NCBI GenBank assembly: GCA_951804985.1
Contig: OX638130.1
Coordinates: forward strand, 4,554,501-4,618,500
Direction: 5' to 3'
From: Dryomyza anilis
Taxonomy: Eukaryota > Arthropoda > Insecta > Diptera > Dryomyzidae
Length of the DNA: 64,000 nt
The translations under genes and the position numbers were made by a program. A model generated the notes under the pieces. That model was given only the letters and a program-made list of their open reading frames with translations. It was not told the origin of the DNA and did no database searches. How positions within the stretch are numbered: position 1 is the first letter of the stretch; each line of letters starts with the position of its first letter. This document shows, in pieces, positions 58,650 through 64,000 of the stretch.

Positions 58650-61530
58650 ATGTGCGCAAAATTTACATTGACGTTTCTGCTGGCAATTTTTGTGGTGGTA
58701 ATGATTAAATTTTATATAATAAATTTAAAAATAAATAAAAGGATAAATTATTAAAATAATTATAAAGAAAAAAATTTAATAATAAAACAAAATTATTAAA
58801 AAAAAAAAATAAAAAATGAAATACAAATAAAAATAAATAAAACAAAAATGTTAACATAAAGAATTTAAATGAAAGGAAATATTTTAAATTTATAATAAAG
58901 CATAAATTCAAATTCAACAGAAATAGAAATAGAAAATATAGCAAAATCGAATATGAATATTCAAAAAATACAAGATAAAAATAAAATAAATTAATTTATA
59001 TCGAAAAAACTAAACTCAAAAATTCACTTAAAATATTATTTTAGATCACATGGAAAATTTTGAAGTAGAAAAATTTGAATAGTTGGTGTAGCGAAGTTAG
59101 TAAAAATGTTCCTGTGTATAGTCGGTCAACGTTGTCTTACAAATGAAAATCGGACTAAACTTACTGAGTTAATTCAATTTCCCTAAATCTGACGAAAAAA
59201 TCCAATATATCGAGACAATTGCAAAATTTTCAAAACATTTAAATGCAAATCACTGAAATTTCAGTCACGTTGATGTTAAAATTACGAGGATTCGAACCCG
59301 CGACCTTTCGGAACGTCGTGCGACGCATTAACAAACTGAACCAAAGTTGACAAAATTGCCAATGAACTTAAACTTTACTAAACATCATTTAAATGTATAG
59401 ATTCTAAAGTTTTGTTTGAGATTATAAATTAATTTAATTAATCCTTTTAATATTTATTATTCTTAAACTTTTCAAAAGTCAATTCGGGCCTCACCACATC
59501 CGCCGCACTATGAAAATCTACTGAAACTGACCAATGAATCGCTCGACGACTGCTATGAGGACGATGCCAATAGCATCAAGGTGGAAATTACTGATGGTAA
59601 GGTTCATTAACAAAATGTGATTGATTTTGGTTGTCTCAATAAATAAAAATAAATAAGAAAAACTGCAATTTTGTATATATTTCACAGGTTTTGATGCCTT
59701 GGTGGAGGGCAGTCGTGATCCGCCCCGAAATGCAAAATGTTTGCGTTATTGTATAATGCGAAAAAATAAACTGGTTTGTACTATAGAAGTTGCTTTTTTT
59801 TACTAAACATATTATATAGTTTTATTCTAAAACTTTTGACAACATTTTAACATCAAAGTTCAACGATGAACATCAGCTGAATAGCGAGGAAATGTTGCAC
59901 TTTTTTGAAAAACTCTACAATGGTGTTGTTGATGAGGCGGCGCTGCAGGATGTGGTGACGCACTGCAAGGAGGAGGCGGCCAAAGAGACCGATAGGTGAG
60001 GTTTTTAACAAAAAATTTTATTTTTCAAAAAAAGAAATAAATATATTTTTGATTTTTCATAATATTTTTACCAGGAATTAATATTTTCACTAAGAATTCA
60101 AATTTTTGGAAAAACTAGTAATGTTTCCAAAAAATTTAAATTTTTATAAAAAAAATTCAAGATATTACTCAAAATTCAATTTTTCACTTAAAATTCTGTT
60201 TTTCAAATTTTTTTCATGTTTCATTAAAAATTCAATTTTACATCTAAAAATTCAAATTTTCACTAAAAATTCAAATTTTGATTAAAAATTAATTTTTTCA
60301 TCCAAAATTCAATTTTTCATTAAAAATTCAAATTTTCACTAAAAATTCAATTTTTCACTAAAAATTCAATTTTTCACTAAAAATTCAATTTTTCACTAAA
60401 AATTTAATTTTTCACTAAAAATTCAATTTTTCACTAAAAATTCAATTTTTCACTAAAAATTCAATTTTTCACTAAAAATTCAATTTTATTTTTATCAAGT
60501 TAATTTTTCATTAAAAATTAAAATTTTCATTAAAAATTAAAATTTTCATTAAAAATTCAATGTTTCCTTAAAAATTAAATTTTTCATTAAAAATTCAATT
60601 TTTCATTAAAAATTCAATTTTTCATTATAAATTCAATTTTTTTATTAAAAATTCAATTATTCATTAAAAATTCAATTTTTTTATTATCAATTTAATTTTT
60701 CATTAAAAATTCAATTTTTCATTAAAATTTTATTTTTTTTCTTATCAATTTAATTTTTCATTAAAAATACAATTTTTCAATAAAAATTAAATTGTTCATT
60801 AAAAATTCAATTTTATCAATTTAATTTTTCATTAAAAATTCAATTTTTCCTTATAAATTCAATTTTTTATTAAAAATTCAATATTGCATTAAAAATTTAT
60901 TTTTTTATTAAAAATACATTTTTCATTAAAAATTCAATTTTTCATTAAAATTTTAATTTTTCATTAAAAATTTAATCTTTTTATTATCAATTTAATTTAT
61001 CATTAAAAATTAAATTTTTCATTAATAATTAAAATTTTCATTAAAAATTCAATTTTTCCTTAAAAATTCAATTTTTCATTAAAAATTCAATTTTTCATTA
61101 AAAATTCAATTTTTTTATTATCAATTTAATTTTTCATTAAAAATTAAAATTTTCATTAAAAATTCTTTTTCCTTAAAAATTCAATTTTTCATTAAAAATT
61201 CAATTTTTCATTCAAAATTAAATTTTTAAAATTCAAAATTTAAATTTTAAATTCCATTTTTCACTCAAAACTCAATTTTTCACTCAAAATTTCCTTACTT
61301 AAAATTAAATTTTTCATTAAAAATTAAACTTATAATTAAAAATTCAAATTTTCAAAAATATAAAATTTTTCACTCAAAATTCAATTTTCATTAAAAACTT
61401 AATTTTTCATTAAACATTTTTGAAAAATATTTTAATATATTATATATATTTTTATAGTTGCGAACGTGCTCACACGGCCGCCATGTGCATTTTGGGCACC
61501 CTGAAGGAGCGCGGATATGATCAACTATAA
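58650..61530 (+). CDS. Odorant-binding protein C, five exons
   Basis: Third OBP, 153 residues, six cysteines. Exons: 58650-58697, 59479-59596, 59688-59773, 59859-59995 and 61458-61530, with phases 0, 1, 0 and 2, identical to OBP-B. The signal peptide starts MCAKFTLTFLLAIFVV. C1 is in LDDCYED, C2-X3-C3 is KCLRYC, C4 is VTHC, and C5-X8-C6 is CERAHTAAMC. Exon 2 is longer than in A and B, adding a Pro/His-containing linker (SPHPPHYENLL) before C1. Protein similarity to A and B is low outside the cysteine pattern, so this is an older paralogue; the shared exon phases still mark common descent. Intron 4 (1462 bp) is almost entirely a 19-bp minisatellite. Its ligand is unknown. Confidence 0.9.
59280..59345 (-). 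mobile_element. tRNA-like SINE fragment in OBP-C intron 1
   Basis: On the - strand TGGTTCAGTTTGTTAATGCG is followed by CGCGGGTTCGAATCC, an A-box/B-box pair. It is short, lacks a body and differs from the main SINE family. Confidence 0.45.
60060..61420. repeat. 19-bp minisatellite, largest array, filling OBP-C intron 4
   Basis: Units TTCACTAAAAATTCAATTT (60240-60480, homogeneous) and TTCATTAAAAATTCAATTT (60500-61230, more degenerate). Same family and orientation as at 4541 and 21441. It separates exon 4 from exon 5 without disturbing either splice site. Confidence 0.93.
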
Positions 61531-63180
61531 AAAGTCATATTTAATATAAAAATGTTTATAAAACTCAATATATATATAAATAAATTTTATTGCAACAGTG
61601 ATTTTAAAATATGTATCAAATTTAGGTATTTGTCATATCATGTATGTCTTATTATATATGTCGTATCTGATTTAAATAACATCAAAGAAAGTCTCAGAAG
61701 TGTTAATATCGAAATGTTTATTTTGCCTTTTTATTTTTATTTAAGTTTTAATTTTTTATCTCTTATTTTTCATTTTTTTTATATTTTATTTTTAATATTT
61801 CTTTGTTTAATAGACAGATAACCTCTTTGTTTGGTGTTGAATTTTTGTAGTGCGTATTTTTAAAAGTGAAACTGTTTTGACCCAATGTAGGTTCCACAAT
61901 GTCGTCATGCTTAGACGACACTAATTACCATTGTAATACATGACACATGAAATGTCATAACTGACAACAAGCCCTAGAAGATCTAATTACATATATGACA
62001 CATGTTAACCCGACAGTTGTTAAAGTGTGCTTGTAATTTGTAAAGTTGTGAAAAATTAACTTGTTTTTTTATTCTTCAAATATTTACATATTTATTTTAT
62101 GATTTGTATAAAATTTAAACACACTTTAATGATTAACGTGGTGTGTCTCTGCTACTAGTGAGAATTGAAGATTATAATTTATATAAATATTTTTATATAT
62201 TAATTAATAAAATGAAAATAAAACATTACACTGAAAAACGCGAAAAATCTTTCAGAAACGAGTTACTTTCTTAATCTTTGAACATTAATACATTAATTAA
62301 TACTAATAAACTAAAAATTGTGTGTATATTTTGAGAAAATCAAGATAATGTATATAATTATAAATGCAAAAGCTTAATTGAACAACTGTTTCTAGTCCAG
62401 TGATCGCAAGTGTTTTGCAATATGTAGAACAGAAAGAAGTGTAAGTAAAACTTGGTGCATATGTAATTTGATTATATCATTAAATATTTAATATATTAGA
62501 AGATTATATCAATAAATTATGAAAATATTAGAAGAATTTTCATGTTTCATATGAGCAATTTGAATACCCTATTTAAGTAATGTATAAACTAAGCATTTTC
62601 AAATTAAACTTAGTTTAAATGATATGTTAAATCGTCTATATCCAACAGATCACAAATATTTCAAATGTCACATTAACTAATGACTAATAATTGTCATTAT
62701 ATCTTTTAACAGTCTGTTAACGATAATCCACTGTGTTGATTAGGAACTATAAACATTTTAAAAATGAGAAAAGTTTAAACTAAGTTTAACCTTGCACTGA
62801 AAAACTAGACCTAACATAAATTTTTTTTGACATATGCTCTCCGTATTCACTATCCTTGTAGACATTAAATAGGGCAATGATTGGGAACTGATCATTTAAA
62901 CTGATCATTACACTTGCTCATTGAATTATTCATTGAACTAATCAGTGATATGATCATGTCTACGCTAATAGGGCACATTTTCATATACCCGATGTTATTC
63001 TTGAGACCTAATTGATTTTTATTAATAGAATTTAGATATTCAATATCTAAAATGATATATTTAGAATTTGAGTATTTAGAACACCACAATCATAAATAAA
63101 TAATAATAAAATATAAATAAATGTTTAAAAAATCCATAAAATTTGGTTTCATATGTTACAAGCCCAAGAATGATTTTCGG
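61531..63180. other. 3' flank of OBP-C, AT-rich, no gene seen
   Basis: Short frames at 61552-61821 and 62892-63089 lack motifs, starts with context or splice signals. Around 61900-62000 several TGACA-type words occur. I see nothing else supportable. Confidence 0.4.
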
Positions 63181-63400
63181 AATTATACAATTTTATATTT
63201 TTTTTTTACGATAACTCGAAACTTTGTTATTTGCATTCAAGACTTTGAAATTGTGACACGAACTCAAAAAGAATAATTTTAGAAATTTAATGAAGTTTTT
63301 TTTTTTTACGATAACTCAAAATTTTGTTATTTGAATTCGGGACTTGTAACACGAACTCAAAAAAATATTTTCGGAATTAAATGTTTTCATTAATTTAATT
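63181..63400. repeat. About 105-bp tandem duplication
   Basis: TTTTTTTTACGATAACTC at about 63200 recurs at about 63304, and both copies continue with TTTGTTATTTG and ACACGAACTCAAAAA. An incomplete third start (GATTTTCGGAATTATA) is at 63172. Confidence 0.7.
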
Positions 63401-63486
63401 CCAGATAAAATAAAGGTTTGTATAATTAATTTTGTATATGATATCACGGATACTTGCTTTCAGTATCTGTAGTAATTGTGTGTTTA

Positions 63487-64000
63487 TACCCTACACCTAT
63501 GAGGTACAGGGTATATTAACTTTGTGCATATATTGTAACGCCCCTTAGGAGGCGTGTCCGGTATGGAAAAGTATATATATTCTTGATCAGCATCACTACC
63601 CGAGTCCGTTTAACCATGTCCGTCTGTCTGTCTGTCGGTCTTGCTGTCTTGCAGTCCGAATACAGAATAACTTGAGAAATACTGATCAGAATCTGATGAA
63701 ATTTCGTCTCAATATATTTTAGCCAAAAAAAGGAACTGAGTTTGAAAATGAGCCAAATCGGTCAACGGACACGCCCACCTCCCATACAAGTCACTTTTAT
63801 ATAACTCTTTCGAAACTAATATTTCGAAAAGTATTCAAGGTATAGTTATAAAATTTATAACGTATTGTTAGAATTCACCTTAAAATATGTGGTCTAAAAA
63901 TGGGCGTGATCCGCCCACTTTTTTTTTCATTATTTCCCGGGTTTTCATAGTGGAAATTTGATCCGTAAATTATTAAAATCAAATCTATGAAATATTAGCC
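63487..64000. mobile_element. Dispersed transposon-derived repeat, runs off the window
   Basis: TACCCTACACCTATGAGGTACAGGGTATA can form a hairpin, followed by GTAACGCCCCTTAGGAGGCG, ATTCTTGATCAGCATCACTA and GTCCGTCTGTCTGTCTGTCG. This order is common in fly transposable elements and also appears, shorter, at 25408-25690. No ORF lies within the visible part. Confidence 0.65.

Overview
This is nuclear DNA of a higher (schizophoran) fly. Genes have short introns with GT-AG borders, intergenic DNA is very AT-rich, and the recognisable genes are a flotillin-2 first coding exon, a cluster of glucose-methanol-choline (GMC) oxidoreductases, protein phosphatase 4 (Pp4-19C) and an Obp19-type odorant-binding protein (OBP) cluster. 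In Drosophila all of these are X-linked (Muller element A). Several kinds of minisatellite, SINEs, TIR elements and an R1/LOA-like LINE fill the rest. A tephritid fruit fly or a relative is my best guess, but that is inference.

Layout. 1-15 kb: four tandem two-exon GMC oxidoreductase genes on the + strand (1092-3026, 6877-8917, 10734-12667, 13020-14962), separated by minisatellites. 15-33 kb: gene-poor DNA with a GC-rich foldback element, 12-bp and 19-bp satellites, a 1.65-kb TIR element, a SINE, a minisatellite foldback and two families of short TIR elements, one nested in the other. Embedded here on the - strand is the first coding exon of flotillin-2 (23093-22886) and, near 27.5 kb, its likely promoter. 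The GMC cluster therefore lies inside a Flo2 intron, antisense to Flo2, as the GMC cluster does in Drosophila. 33-38.6 kb: Pp4-19C, with a 4-kb intron in the 5' leader that contains a Helitron-like element and a 41-bp minisatellite. 39-43 kb: degenerate repeats and two SINE copies. 43.2-47.7 kb: a dead R1/LOA-like LINE. 48-61.5 kb: three five-exon OBP genes (A, B, C) and a truncated OBP pseudogene between A and B. 61.5-64 kb: AT-rich DNA ending in a dispersed repeat.

How the genes relate. The GMC enzymes are predicted secreted or luminal FAD oxidoreductases that arose by tandem duplication in two pairs (1/2 and 3/4). OBP-A and OBP-B come from a segmental duplication of more than 5 kb; one copy of its upstream flank was later split by the LINE. 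OBP-A has lost its sixth cysteine and its last splice junction has moved, so it may be decaying or changing function. Pp4 and flotillin are housekeeping genes unrelated in function to their neighbours. I found no previously undescribed multi-gene system. The most unusual items are OBP-A, the nested inverted-repeat element at 15.8-16.7 kb, and the transposon with its own empty site in the same window.
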